64,000 bases of DNA, taken from contig NZ_CP144906.1 in the NCBI RefSeq assembly GCF_036699995.1, positions 992,001 to 1,056,000 on the forward strand, given 5' to 3'. Source of the DNA: Clostridium beijerinckii (GTDB lineage: Bacteria > Bacillota > Clostridia > Clostridiales > Clostridiaceae). How positions within the stretch are numbered: position 1 is the first letter of the stretch; the number at the start of each line of letters is the position of its first letter. Made by a program: the position numbers and the translations under genes. The notes below the pieces were generated by a model. That model was not told where the DNA came from and searched no databases. It was given only the letters and a program-made list of their open reading frames with translations. This document shows, in pieces, positions 35,999-44,845 of the stretch.

Positions 35999-36748
35999 AT
36001 GGTTAACCTGTCAATAGTTGAAACAAAAGCTGTAATTATAAAAACACAAGATTTTAAAGAAAATGACAAACTAGTTTGGTTTTATACTGAGAAGTTAGGT
36101 AAAATTACAGCTATAGTTAGAGGTGCTAAAAAAAGTAAAAGTAAGTTCTTAGCATTGACATTGCCATTATGTTATGGAGAATATATGGTATATAAAGGTA
36201 AGAGCTTGTACACTCTTCAAGAAGGAAAAATAATTCAATCTTTTCAAGGACTTTTAAATAATTTACATAAACTTACATATTCCTCATACTTATGCGAATT
36301 AATAGATATTGCTTGTGCTGATAATGAAATTGATATGGAACTTTTTAAGACATTGATTACAACATTATACTTACTGAATACAGATGCCTTAGATTATGAA
36401 CTACTAATAAGAGCATTTGAATTAAAATTGCTGAAAACAACTGGATATAATCTAACATTGAATAATTGTAGCGTATGTAGAAAAAAGATATCTTCATCTA
36501 ATTATATAAGTTTATCCCACTATGGAGGTATATGTGATGAATGTCCCAAAGAACATGGAGTATTTATTTCAAAAGGTGCATATAATGCTTTGAGGTTTTT
36601 GATGAATATGGATATAGATAAATTATATAGACTAAATTTAAATCATGAAATAAAAAGTGAGATTGAAAAAGTAATTACTTTTTTAGTATCTAATAGCTAT
36701 GCTAAAAAGCCTAAAAGTTTGGAGATGTTAAAATTTATTAAGGAGTGA
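35999..36748 (+). CDS. recO: DNA repair protein RecO
   Basis: A 249-residue mediator that loads RecA onto single-stranded DNA together with RecR. The N-terminal OB fold (SIVETKAVIIKTQDFKENDKLVW), a helical middle and a four-cysteine zinc motif (CSVCRKKI...CDEC) are present. The start is uncertain: ATG 35999 directly abuts GGGAG (35994-35998) with no spacer, whereas the in-frame CTG at 36008 has ideal spacing and gives the usual family N-terminus. I list the ATG by convention. It lies between era and a DUF4342 gene, as in other clostridia. Confidence 0.92.
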   Translation: MVNLSIVETKAVIIKTQDFKENDKLVWFYTEKLGKITAIVRGAKKSKSKFLALTLPLCYGEYMVYKGKSLYTLQEGKIIQSFQGLLNNLHKLTYSSYLCELIDIACADNEIDMELFKTLITTLYLLNTDALDYELLIRAFELKLLKTTGYNLTLNNCSVCRKKISSSNYISLSHYGGICDECPKEHGVFISKGAYNALRFLMNMDIDKLYRLNLNHEIKSEIEKVITFLVSNSYAKKPKSLEMLKFIKE

Positions 36749-36754
36749 TGATTT

Positions 36755-37384
36755 ATGGAAAATATAACATTAGAAAAAGTTGATATGATACGTGAAAGAA
36801 CAGGAGTAAGCTATGAAAAGGCAAAGGAAGCTTTAGAAGTATGCGAAGGAGACGTATTAGAGGCCTTAATATACATTGAAAAGTCTCAAAAGTTATCAGA
36901 TATTAATGATGAATTTGTTACTGAGGAAGTAAATAAGGCGCCTATCTCTATAGAAGAACTAAAGGCTTTGATTAAACAAATAATAGAAAAAGGAAATGTT
37001 ACTAGAATAAAGGTTAAGAAAGATGATAAGGAACTTGTAGATATCCCAGTTAATGCAGGAATTGCAGCAGGAGTCGTAGCTATCATAATTCCACCAATAC
37101 TTGCAGCAGGAGTTATAGCAGCAATAGCAACTCAAATTACAATAGAGATAACTATGGAAGATGGATCAGTGGAAGTTGTAAACACCTATGTTTCAGAAGT
37201 TGCAAGTAATGTTAAAAATAAGGCCGCTGATTTTGCTGATAAAATTAAGACTAAGGTTAATGAAATGAAGAATGATATAGGCAAACATAGCGATGATTCA
37301 AAACAAAAAGTATATACTGGTTCAGATACTGTATATACCTATACAGTTAATTTTGATGAAGAGAAAGAAAATTCAGAAAATTAA
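36755..37384 (+). CDS. UBA-like / DUF4342 protein
   Basis: A 209-residue protein with an N-terminal UBA-type three-helix domain (residues 1-45: ERTGVSYEKAKEALEVCEGDVLEALIYI, as in EF-Ts) followed by a DUF4342 region. The latter has a basic segment (RIKVKKDDKEL), a hydrophobic stretch (about 90-125, probably membrane-inserted) and a charged Lys/Asp tail. AAGGAGTGA lies in the end of recO, so the genes are coupled. The function is unknown; the family is common in clostridia in this position. Confidence 0.75.
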   Translation: MENITLEKVDMIRERTGVSYEKAKEALEVCEGDVLEALIYIEKSQKLSDINDEFVTEEVNKAPISIEELKALIKQIIEKGNVTRIKVKKDDKELVDIPVNAGIAAGVVAIIIPPILAAGVIAAIATQITIEITMEDGSVEVVNTYVSEVASNVKNKAADFADKIKTKVNEMKNDIGKHSDDSKQKVYTGSDTVYTYTVNFDEEKENSEN

Positions 37385-37507
37385 GTGATATTGAGAGTAA
37401 TATAAAGAAAAATAGATATATAAGTGATATAAAATTAATATACAAGAAATATTTAGCGAATTTATTTGATTTTTCTGAAAATTAAGTCTAGTCAAACAAT
37501 AATTACA

Positions 37508-37516
37508 TGATATAAT
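37508..37516 (+). promoter_or_regulatory. Extended -10 element before the CcpN-like gene
   Basis: TGATATAAT (37508-37516) is an extended -10 box. TAGTCA (37489-37494) is a weak -35 at 16 bases. Confidence 0.5.
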
Positions 37517-37583
37517 TAGAGAGTAGTAAAAATTAATGAATTTGAACTAGATATTTCTTGTATTTACAGAAAGAGGGATAAGA

Positions 37584-38222
37584 TTGAAATTATCACCTAG
37601 GCAAGAAGAAATAGTATGCTTAGTAAAAGAAAATGCACCTATAACTAGTGAAGCTCTTGCAGAAAAAATTGGAGTTACTAGAGCTGCGCTCAGGGCTGAT
37701 TTAGCAGTACTGACTATGATAGGAACTTTGGATGCTAGACCTAAGGTAGGTTATGTATATACAGGAAAGACTTCTAATGGATTAATTTATTCAAATATTA
37801 ACAAAATTAAAGTGTCCGAAATAATGTCAAAACCTGTAACTGTCAGTGAAGATACGATGGTATATGATGCAATCGTATACCTATTTCTCAATGATGTAGG
37901 GACATTATTTATAGAAAATAATGGGGTGCTTACAGGTGCAGTCTCTAGAAAAGACTTTCTCAAAATTTCAATAGGGGGGACTGATATACATAGGGTTCCT
38001 GTTGGAGTAATTATGACAAGAATGCCAAATATAATTTGTGCAAATAAGAATGACAATGCATATGATTTGGCTAAGAAAATTATTGAACATGAGATTGATA
38101 GTATTCCGGTTGTTGAAATAATAGAAAAGTCTGATGGAAAAGATCAGATGAAGATAATCGGAAAGGTTTCTAAGACTAACATAACAAAATTATTTGTTAA
38201 AATTGGAGAAAATGAGAATTAA
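37584..38222 (+). CDS. HTH-CBS transcriptional regulator, CcpN-like
   Basis: A 212-residue regulator with an N-terminal winged helix (about 1-60: LAEKIGVTRAALRADLAVLTMIG) and two CBS domains (about 78-135 and 145-208). This is the architecture of B. subtilis CcpN, which represses gluconeogenic genes and whose CBS domains sense adenine nucleotides. It starts at TTG 37584 after AAGAGGGA. It lies 80 bases before ppdK, so local control of pyruvate phosphate dikinase is plausible. B. subtilis has ccpN in the same neighbourhood (between recO and dnaG), which supports orthology. Confidence 0.85.
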   Translation: MKLSPRQEEIVCLVKENAPITSEALAEKIGVTRAALRADLAVLTMIGTLDARPKVGYVYTGKTSNGLIYSNINKIKVSEIMSKPVTVSEDTMVYDAIVYLFLNDVGTLFIENNGVLTGAVSRKDFLKISIGGTDIHRVPVGVIMTRMPNIICANKNDNAYDLAKKIIEHEIDSIPVVEIIEKSDGKDQMKIIGKVSKTNITKLFVKIGENEN

Positions 38223-38304
38223 TTAACAGGGTAGCTACGAAGTCTTTAGATAGGCATCGATAGTAAATATAGTGAGAAATAATAAGAAAAGAGGGAGTAT
38301 TGAG

Positions 38305-40932
38305 ATGTCAAATAAGTATGTATATCTTTTTAGTGAAGGAAATGCTTCAATGAAAAATCTACTTGGAGGAAAAGGCGCTAACTTAGCAGAAATGACTAGT
38401 CTAGGAATTCCAGTGCCAGATGGTTTTATTGTTACAACAGAATCTTGTAATAAATATTATGAAGATGGTAGAAAGATTTCTGATGAAATAATAGGTCAAA
38501 TCTATGAAAGTTTATCAAAGCTTGAAGAATCTACAGGTAAGAAATTTGGAGATAATACAAATCCTTTACTAGTTTCAGTAAGATCTGGTGCAAGAGTTTC
38601 AATGCCAGGTATGATGGATACTATCTTAAACTTAGGATTAAATGATATAGCTGTGGAAGCAATGGCAGAATTGACCAATAATCCAAGATTTGCATATGAT
38701 TCTTACAGAAGATTCATTCAAATGTTCTCTGATGTTGTTATGGGAATAGAAAAGAGATTATTTGAAAATAAAATTGATGAACTTAAGGAGAAGAAAGGTG
38801 TTGAATTTGATACAGATTTAACAGCAGATGACTTAAAGGAATTAGTTAGTGAATTCAAAGAAATTTACAGAAAAGAAAAGGGTGAGGAGTTCCCAAGTGA
38901 TCCTAAAGCTCAATTAATAGAAGCAATTACAGCAGTATTTAGATCATGGGATAATCCAAGAGCTATAGTATATAGAAGATTAAATGACATCCCAGGAGAA
39001 TGGGGTACAGCTGTAAATGTGCAGCAAATGGTATTTGGTAATAAGGGAGAAACATCAGGAACAGGAGTTGCATTTTCAAGAAACCCTGCAAATGGTGACA
39101 ATGCTATATATGGTGAATATCTAATGAATGCACAAGGTGAAGATGTTGTTGCTGGTATTAGAACTCCACTTGAAATTGGAAAATTAAAAGAACAAAATCC
39201 AGAAATATATGCACAATTTGAAGGAATTGTTAATACACTTGAAAATCACTATAAAGATATGCAAGACATGGAGTTTACTATAGAAGAAGGTAAACTATAC
39301 TTCTTACAAACTAGAAATGGTAAGAGAACAGCTCAAGCTGCTTTAAAAATTGCTGTTGATTTAGTAGAAGAAGGAATGCTAAGCAAGGAAGAAGCAATTT
39401 TAAAAGTTGAACCAAAACAATTAGATACATTATTACACCCTGCTTTTTATACTGAAGATTTAAAGAAAGCTACACCAATTGCAAAAGGATTACCTGCATC
39501 TCCTGGAGCTGCATGTGGTAAGATAGCATTTACTGCTGATGAAGCTAAAGATAGAGCAGCACTTGGAGAAGATGTTGTACTTGTAAGACTTGAAACTTCA
39601 CCAGAAGATATAGAGGGAATGATAGCAGCACAAGGTATCCTTACAGTAAGAGGGGGAATGACTTCTCATGCTGCGGTTGTTGCAAGAGGAATGGGAACTT
39701 GTTGTGTAGCTGGATGTGGAACTATAAGAGTTGATGAAGCAAAGAGAACTGTAGAAGTTAACGGAAAAGTTTATACATCTGAAGATTACATTTCAATTGA
39801 TGGTACTTCAGGAAATGTATATGGAGAAAAAATAAAAACAGTTACACCAGAAATTTCAGGACATTTTGCGACATTCATGGGATGGGCTGATGAAATAAGA
39901 AAATTAAAAGTTAGAGCTAATGCAGATAGTCCAAGAGATGCAAAACAAGCTGTTGAGTTTGGAGCAGAAGGCATAGGTCTTTGCAGAACAGAGCATATGT
40001 TCTTTGCAGAAGATAGAATTATGGCTGTAAGACAAATGATTACATCTAAAGATTTAGAACAAAGAAAAGTAGCTTTAGATAAGATATTGCCAATGCAAAA
40101 GTCAGATTTCATAGGAATTTATGAAGCATTAGAAGGAAAAGCAGTTACAATAAGATTATTAGATCCACCTCTACACGAATTCTTACCAACTGTGGATGCA
40201 GATATAAAAGAATTAGCTAGAGAAATGGGAATAACTTATGAAGAATTAAAATCTACTGTTTCAGAATTACATGAGTTTAATCCTATGATGGGTCATAGAG
40301 GATGCCGTCTTGCAGTTTCTTACCCTGAAATTGCTGAAATGCAAGCAAGAGCTATTATAGAGGCAGCAATAGAAGTTAAAACAACTAAAGGTTACGATAT
40401 TGTACCTGAAATAATGATTCCATTAGTTGGAGAAATTAAAGAATTAAAATATGTTAAAGATGTAATTGTATCAACAGTTAAAGCTGTTATGGAAGAAAAA
40501 GGAGTAACTTTAGATTATAAGGTTGGAACTATGATTGAAATTCCAAGAGCAGCATTAACAGCTGATGAAATAGCAAAAGAAGCAGAATTCTTCTCATTTG
40601 GTACAAATGACTTAACTCAAATGACATTTGGATTCTCAAGAGATGATGCAGCTAAGTTCTTATCTGCTTATTATGAAAAGAAGATTTACGAACAAGATCC
40701 ATTTGGTAAATTAGATCAAACAGGAGTTGGTTCTCTAATTAAAATAGCAGTAGAAAAAGGAAAATCTACTCGTTCAGATATCCATTTGGGAATTTGTGGA
40801 GAGCATGGTGGAGATCCTTCATCAATTGAATTCTGCCATAATATAGGACTTAACTATGTATCATGTTCACCATTTAGAGTTCCACTAGCAAGACTTGCAG
40901 CAGCACAAGCGCAAGTAAAAAATCCAAGATAA
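38305..40932 (+). CDS. ppdK: Pyruvate, phosphate dikinase
   Basis: An 875-residue enzyme interconverting pyruvate + ATP + Pi and PEP + AMP + PPi. The N-terminal ATP-grasp domain opens with GGKGANLAEMTSLGIPVPDGF-type sequence, the swivelling phosphohistidine domain carries His455 (GGMTSHAAVVARG), and the C-terminal PEP/pyruvate barrel contains FGTNDLTQM and GICGEHGGDPSS. ATG 38305 follows AGAGGGAG; the open frame extends upstream to 38272. The length is standard (about 875). In glycolytic clostridia it can act in either direction. It shares a strong bidirectional terminator with tetR. Confidence 0.98.
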   Translation: MSNKYVYLFSEGNASMKNLLGGKGANLAEMTSLGIPVPDGFIVTTESCNKYYEDGRKISDEIIGQIYESLSKLEESTGKKFGDNTNPLLVSVRSGARVSMPGMMDTILNLGLNDIAVEAMAELTNNPRFAYDSYRRFIQMFSDVVMGIEKRLFENKIDELKEKKGVEFDTDLTADDLKELVSEFKEIYRKEKGEEFPSDPKAQLIEAITAVFRSWDNPRAIVYRRLNDIPGEWGTAVNVQQMVFGNKGETSGTGVAFSRNPANGDNAIYGEYLMNAQGEDVVAGIRTPLEIGKLKEQNPEIYAQFEGIVNTLENHYKDMQDMEFTIEEGKLYFLQTRNGKRTAQAALKIAVDLVEEGMLSKEEAILKVEPKQLDTLLHPAFYTEDLKKATPIAKGLPASPGAACGKIAFTADEAKDRAALGEDVVLVRLETSPEDIEGMIAAQGILTVRGGMTSHAAVVARGMGTCCVAGCGTIRVDEAKRTVEVNGKVYTSEDYISIDGTSGNVYGEKIKTVTPEISGHFATFMGWADEIRKLKVRANADSPRDAKQAVEFGAEGIGLCRTEHMFFAEDRIMAVRQMITSKDLEQRKVALDKILPMQKSDFIGIYEALEGKAVTIRLLDPPLHEFLPTVDADIKELAREMGITYEELKSTVSELHEFNPMMGHRGCRLAVSYPEIAEMQARAIIEAAIEVKTTKGYDIVPEIMIPLVGEIKELKYVKDVIVSTVKAVMEEKGVTLDYKVGTMIEIPRAALTADEIAKEAEFFSFGTNDLTQMTFGFSRDDAAKFLSAYYEKKIYEQDPFGKLDQTGVGSLIKIAVEKGKSTRSDIHLGICGEHGGDPSSIEFCHNIGLNYVSCSPFRVPLARLAAAQAQVKNPR

Positions 40933-41019
40933 CTTTAATAAATTAAACAATAGCATAATTTTAACCTGAAAGCCTGATATAATAGGTGGTTAAATACGGA
41001 TTATGATGTTATAAAAATG

Positions 41020-41078
41020 ATAGAGTATTGTGACTTAATTTCATTAATGATTTTAAGTCACAATACTCTATTTTTTTG
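41020..41078. terminator. Bidirectional terminator, ppdK / tetR
   Basis: A perfect 19-bp inverted repeat: 41020-41038 pairs with 41053-41071, and TCATTAATGA in the loop is itself palindromic. A T-run follows on the plus strand. The right arm contains the tetR stop codon (41068-41070). Confidence 0.85.
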
Positions 41079-41631
41079 AAAGTGATGAAATAAAGTCATC
41101 TATCATAGATTCAAAGCTCTCATCTAAAGTTACTTCATTATTATGAAAATATCCAAATGAATATAACGACACAAAACCATGTAGAAGACTTCGTAAGGTT
41201 CGGCTCTTATGAACCAAGAGAATTTCATCTTTAATGTAAAATTCTAAAAGCTGACGAATGATACGAGTAGTTCCTTTTGCCAAATTAAATAACTCTAAGT
41301 TTTCAGTACTTGGAATACTCATGAAAAGTCTATAAGCGGTTGTATTTTCAAAAGCAAATTCTTTATAAACCCTAGCATATTCTTTTATGGCATCATCACC
41401 ACTCTTACCAATTAACATCTGCATTAATTTTTGATTCAATTCATTTAAAAGATATATTGTCATTTCTATTTTAAGGCTATCCATATTAGTAAAATGATTA
41501 TATAAAGAAGGAGATTTTATATTCAATTTTTCAGCTATCTTTTGGAAGGTAAGTTGATTAAGACCAATTTCATCTGCCAAAGAAAAAGAAACCTGAATAA
41601 TTTTTTCTCTAGTTAAATTTCTTTTTTGCAT
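41068..41631 (-). CDS. TetR-family transcriptional regulator
   Basis: A 187-residue repressor. The N-terminal helix-turn-helix is LTFQKIAEKLNIKSPSLYNHF (about residues 23-43), with the usual T-x-x-x-I-A and S-L-Y-N-H-F pattern, followed by an all-helical ligand domain that ends in a WHG-like region (LLHGFVSLYSFGYF). AGAGGTGAGAA supports the start. It is divergent from the MFS gene, with several palindromes in between, so it most probably represses that exporter and itself. The inducer is unknown. Confidence 0.92.
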   Translation of the reverse strand: MQKRNLTREKIIQVSFSLADEIGLNQLTFQKIAEKLNIKSPSLYNHFTNMDSLKIEMTIYLLNELNQKLMQMLIGKSGDDAIKEYARVYKEFAFENTTAYRLFMSIPSTENLELFNLAKGTTRIIRQLLEFYIKDEILLVHKSRTLRSLLHGFVSLYSFGYFHNNEVTLDESFESMIDDFISSLSKK

Positions 41632-41933
41632 TCACTTCTCACCTCTATAATCTTATTGTATAACAGTAGTTTAACATTACAAAATATATTTTTCAAGCTA
41701 TATATCATAGTTTTTATTATACAAACTGTAGTTTACAAACTATAAATTATAGTTTATAATTAATTAATGATAAGGAATGACAAAATAAGAAAAATAAATG
41801 ATGTACAATTTACTATTATTTTATTTATTAACATTTCTATTGCGCTTCATTCTATTTTGGATAACTCCGTTTAATAATTATTATCAAGAGATTTTATTAT
41901 AAATTAATTTAAATAAAAGAAGGGAGTATATTT
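41632..41933. other. Divergent tetR/MFS control region
   Basis: About 300 AT-rich bases holding promoters for both genes. It contains the palindromes listed separately, and AGTAGTTTAAC at about 41667 and CATAGTTTTTA at about 41707 as possible half sites. No gene fits. Confidence 0.6.
41723..41755. promoter_or_regulatory. Candidate TetR operators
   Basis: A perfect 19-base palindrome centred on one A (AAACTATAA-A-TTATAGTTT, 41737-41755) and, immediately left, AAACT-GT-AGTTT (41723-41734). Both share AAACT/AGTTT half sites, as expected for adjacent repressor dimers in a divergent TetR-controlled promoter. Confidence 0.6.
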
Positions 41934-43127
41934 ATGGAAATATGGAGGAAAAATTTAATAGTATGTTGGTTTGGAATATTTGTGGCTGCTATAGGAATGA
42001 GTCAGATTGCCCCAGTATTACCACTTTACATACAGCATCTTGGGGTTCAAGATACAGCAACAATTACAAAGATTTCAGGAATTGCCTTTGGGATCACGTT
42101 TATAATTTCTGCTATTTTTTCACCAATTTGGGGAAGTGCAGCTGATAAATATGGAAGAAAACCAATGATACTTAGAGCAAGCCTTGGCATGGCAATAACT
42201 ATAGGTTGCATGGGGTTTGCACCAAATGTGTATATACTTATAGGCTTAAGGTTGCTTCAAGGTGTAATTACTGGTTACAGTACAGCTTGCACTGCACTTA
42301 TTGCAACTCAAACTGATAAGGAACATGCAGGATATGCGTTAGGTACACTATCAACAGCAAGTATCGCAGGTTCTTTACTAGGCCCAACAGTTGGTGGTTT
42401 TATAGATGAGATATTAGGATTACAAAGTGTATTTTTCATAACAGGAGCTTTACTTTTGATTTCATTTATTACAACGCTTATATTTGTAAAAGAATCTTTT
42501 GTTAGAGAAGAGAAAAAGGTACTTACTATTAAGGAAGTTTGGAGCACTGTTCCAGAAAAAAGCTTAACTATCACGATGTTTATAACATTTTTAATACTAG
42601 CCATAGCATTATATTCTGTAGAACCAATTGTAACTATATATGTTAAGCAGTTATCTAATAATAGTTCACATATCGCCCTTCTAGCGGGAATTACATTTTC
42701 AGCTTCTGGTCTTGCAAATATAATTGCTGCTCCAAGGCTTGGAAAACTTTCAGATAAGATAGGAGCTCATAAAGTAATGTTAGCATGTCTTATAGGTGCG
42801 GTGATTATTTTTATACCACAAGCTTTTGTACAAAATACTTGGCAGTTAATGGGACTTCGATTTCTATTAGGACTAGCATCTGCAGGGCTCAATCCATCTG
42901 TAAATATTATATTAAAAAAAATTACGCCGTCTTCTCTTACTGGCAGGGTATTTGGTTTCAATATGTCGGCAGGATATTTGGGGGTATTTGGAGGTTCGGT
43001 TTTAGGCGGGCAGATTGCAGGAATTTTAGGAGTTCAATACGTATTTTTTATCACAAGTGCATTGTTACTAATAAATGCGATTTGGGTTTATTTTAAGGTT
43101 TATAAAAAACTCAATTCTAATGAATAA
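41934..43127 (+). CDS. MFS drug exporter (DHA1 type)
   Basis: A 397-residue proton-driven transporter with about 12 membrane segments. Motif A is GSAADKYGRKPMILRASLG after helix 2, and the later repeat has LGKLSDKIGAHKVML. The N-terminal half has the drug:H+ antiporter pattern GPTVGGFI (motif C) in helix 5. GAAGGGAG lies before the ATG. The divergent tetR gene suggests induction by a toxic compound. The isochorismatase-like and metallo-beta-lactamase-fold genes follow on the same strand. The substrate is unknown. Confidence 0.88.
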   Translation: MEIWRKNLIVCWFGIFVAAIGMSQIAPVLPLYIQHLGVQDTATITKISGIAFGITFIISAIFSPIWGSAADKYGRKPMILRASLGMAITIGCMGFAPNVYILIGLRLLQGVITGYSTACTALIATQTDKEHAGYALGTLSTASIAGSLLGPTVGGFIDEILGLQSVFFITGALLLISFITTLIFVKESFVREEKKVLTIKEVWSTVPEKSLTITMFITFLILAIALYSVEPIVTIYVKQLSNNSSHIALLAGITFSASGLANIIAAPRLGKLSDKIGAHKVMLACLIGAVIIFIPQAFVQNTWQLMGLRFLLGLASAGLNPSVNIILKKITPSSLTGRVFGFNMSAGYLGVFGGSVLGGQIAGILGVQYVFFITSALLLINAIWVYFKVYKKLNSNE

Positions 43128-43243
43128 TTATTATTAGATTGTTAGAGTGTTAGATAAATAATTTTTATAACAAGTATTAAATAATTTTTATTTGATCAAT
43201 AATTTAATTCTATAAAAAATAAAATGAAAAGGGAGATATAAAT

Positions 43244-43834
43244 ATGGAAAATCTAAAATTAAATGAAAATGAATTTATTAATGCAGAAAAAAGTGCTCTT
43301 GTACTTATAGACTTACAAAATGGAATTGCAGGTAGAGAGCTTTCACCTCATACAAGTGAAGAGGTTCTTCAAAATGCAAGCAAGTTAGTTAAGGCGTTTA
43401 GTGATAAAGGAGCATTTATAGTTCTTGTAAGAGTATCTACTATAGACGGTAAAGATATGGTTAAACCAAAAACTGATTTAAAGGCTACTGGGATGAAATA
43501 TCCAGAAGGATGGGATAACCTTGTACCTGAAATAGCAGGTACTAAGAATGCACATATTGTTACTAAGAGGCAATGGGGTGCATTCTATGGGACTGATTTA
43601 GACTTACAGCTAAGACGTAGGGGGATTGATACTATTATATTGGGTGGGATTTCTACTAACATTGGTGTGGATACCACAGCAAGAGAGGCTTATCAAAATG
43701 GATATAATCAAATTTTTGTAGAAGATGCAATGACAGCTGTAACGAAAGAAGAGCATGATTATGTTTGTAAGTATATCTTCCCTAGGATTGGAAAACTTAG
43801 GAGTACAAAAGAAATAGTTTCATCATTAAAATAG
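43244..43834 (+). CDS. Isochorismatase-like hydrolase
   Basis: A 196-residue protein of the cysteine-hydrolase/isochorismatase fold. Asp23 (LIDLQNG) and Lys108 (VTKRQWGAF) fit two members of the catalytic triad. The third, usually Cys in TNxCV, is Gly141 ([12 protein letters not shown]). Loss of this Cys is seen in true isochorismatases, where the Asp does the chemistry; the protein is therefore not a nicotinamidase-like thiol enzyme. GGGAG precedes the ATG. It lies 116 bases after the MFS gene and may belong to the same unit. Confidence 0.85.
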   Translation: MENLKLNENEFINAEKSALVLIDLQNGIAGRELSPHTSEEVLQNASKLVKAFSDKGAFIVLVRVSTIDGKDMVKPKTDLKATGMKYPEGWDNLVPEIAGTKNAHIVTKRQWGAFYGTDLDLQLRRRGIDTIILGGISTNIGVDTTAREAYQNGYNQIFVEDAMTAVTKEEHDYVCKYIFPRIGKLRSTKEIVSSLK

Positions 43835-43878
43835 AAATAAAATAGAAACCCCAATATTAAAAAGATTGGAGAATTAAA

Positions 43879-44523
43879 ATGAAAATTAAATGGTTTGGTC
43901 AATCATGTTTTATGATAACATCTCAAAGTGGAATAAAAGTATTAACAGACCCATATAAGAAAATGCTTGGCTACAAATTGCCTGAAATGGAAGCTGATAT
44001 AGTATCTACAAGTCATAATCATAGTGACCATAATAACATAAATATAGTCAAGAGTAGTTTTATACACATAAATGAACCCGGCAATTTCTTAGAGCATGGA
44101 ATAGAAATAAAAGGTTCCCAAACATTTCATGATAAAACTTCTGGATCTAAGAGAGGGAAAAATACTATATATAATTTTAAGATTGATGATATAAATATTT
44201 GTCATTGTGGTGATCTTGGACATCTTCTAAATTCAGAGCAGATAGAGAAAATAGGAAATGTAGACATACTACTTCTTCCTGTTGGTGGCTTAGCCACACT
44301 TAATGCAGTAGATGCTGTTCAAGTAATGAAGCAGTTGAACCCAACAATTGTTATACCTATGCACTACAGGACAAAAGCATTAGGGATAGTGGGGTATGTC
44401 TTTGGTAAGGTTGATAAATTCATTTCAGCTTCAGAACTACAAGTAAAAGAATATGAGGAACTTGAATTAAACAAGGCAAATATTAAAGGTTATTCAGGGA
44501 TTGTTGTGCTTAAGTATGATTAA
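43879..44523 (+). CDS. Metallo-beta-lactamase-fold hydrolase (UPF0173-like)
   Basis: A 214-residue protein with the metal motif His46-x-His48-x-Asp50-His51 (SHNHSDH) and later HCGDLGH and IPMHYRTK ligands. It resembles the UPF0173 and UlaG-like branch of the MBL fold, not antibiotic beta-lactamases. Lack of a signal peptide puts it in the cytoplasm. TTGGAG before the ATG and a 44-base gap link it to the isochorismatase-like gene. The substrate is unknown. Confidence 0.85.
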   Translation: MKIKWFGQSCFMITSQSGIKVLTDPYKKMLGYKLPEMEADIVSTSHNHSDHNNINIVKSSFIHINEPGNFLEHGIEIKGSQTFHDKTSGSKRGKNTIYNFKIDDINICHCGDLGHLLNSEQIEKIGNVDILLLPVGGLATLNAVDAVQVMKQLNPTIVIPMHYRTKALGIVGYVFGKVDKFISASELQVKEYEELELNKANIKGYSGIVVLKYD

Positions 44524-44845
44524 AACTCGATTTTAAAAATAGGATATATACTTAACTGCAATTATATTTACCAATTTCAAGAACAATAGTTAATTCGAAA
44601 TATTCGTATTTAACTAATGGAACTGTAAATTTTAGTAAAGGGAGATTTAAATCGAATAATATTATAAAAATATATGGCATTGTAATTTTAAATTACAATG
44701 CCCTTATGTGCTTACGATATTAAGTTATTATTATGAACTTATTTTAAAATATTCGATGCTCAGATACGGTTAATTTTTATAAGATTTCGAAGAAAAGAGA
44801 AGATTAGTTCTACCTAATAAAATATATTGTTTTACAGAAACAATT
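44524..44845. other. Convergent intergenic region
   Basis: About 320 AT-rich bases between two convergent genes. The only clear structure is the 12-bp hairpin listed separately. No gene or repeat seen. Confidence 0.5.
44676..44702 (-). terminator. Hairpin, probable terminator of the cotS-like gene
   Basis: GGCATTGTAATT (44676-44687) pairs perfectly with 44691-44702 around a 3-base loop. On the minus strand it is followed by ATATATTTTTAT, so it fits better as a terminator for the minus-strand gene; on the plus strand no T-run follows. Confidence 0.6.

Noticed and set aside
42785..43096. 103-codon plus-strand frame inside the MFS gene
   Set aside because: Out-of-frame shadow of the transporter, with Cys/Tyr/Arg-rich composition.
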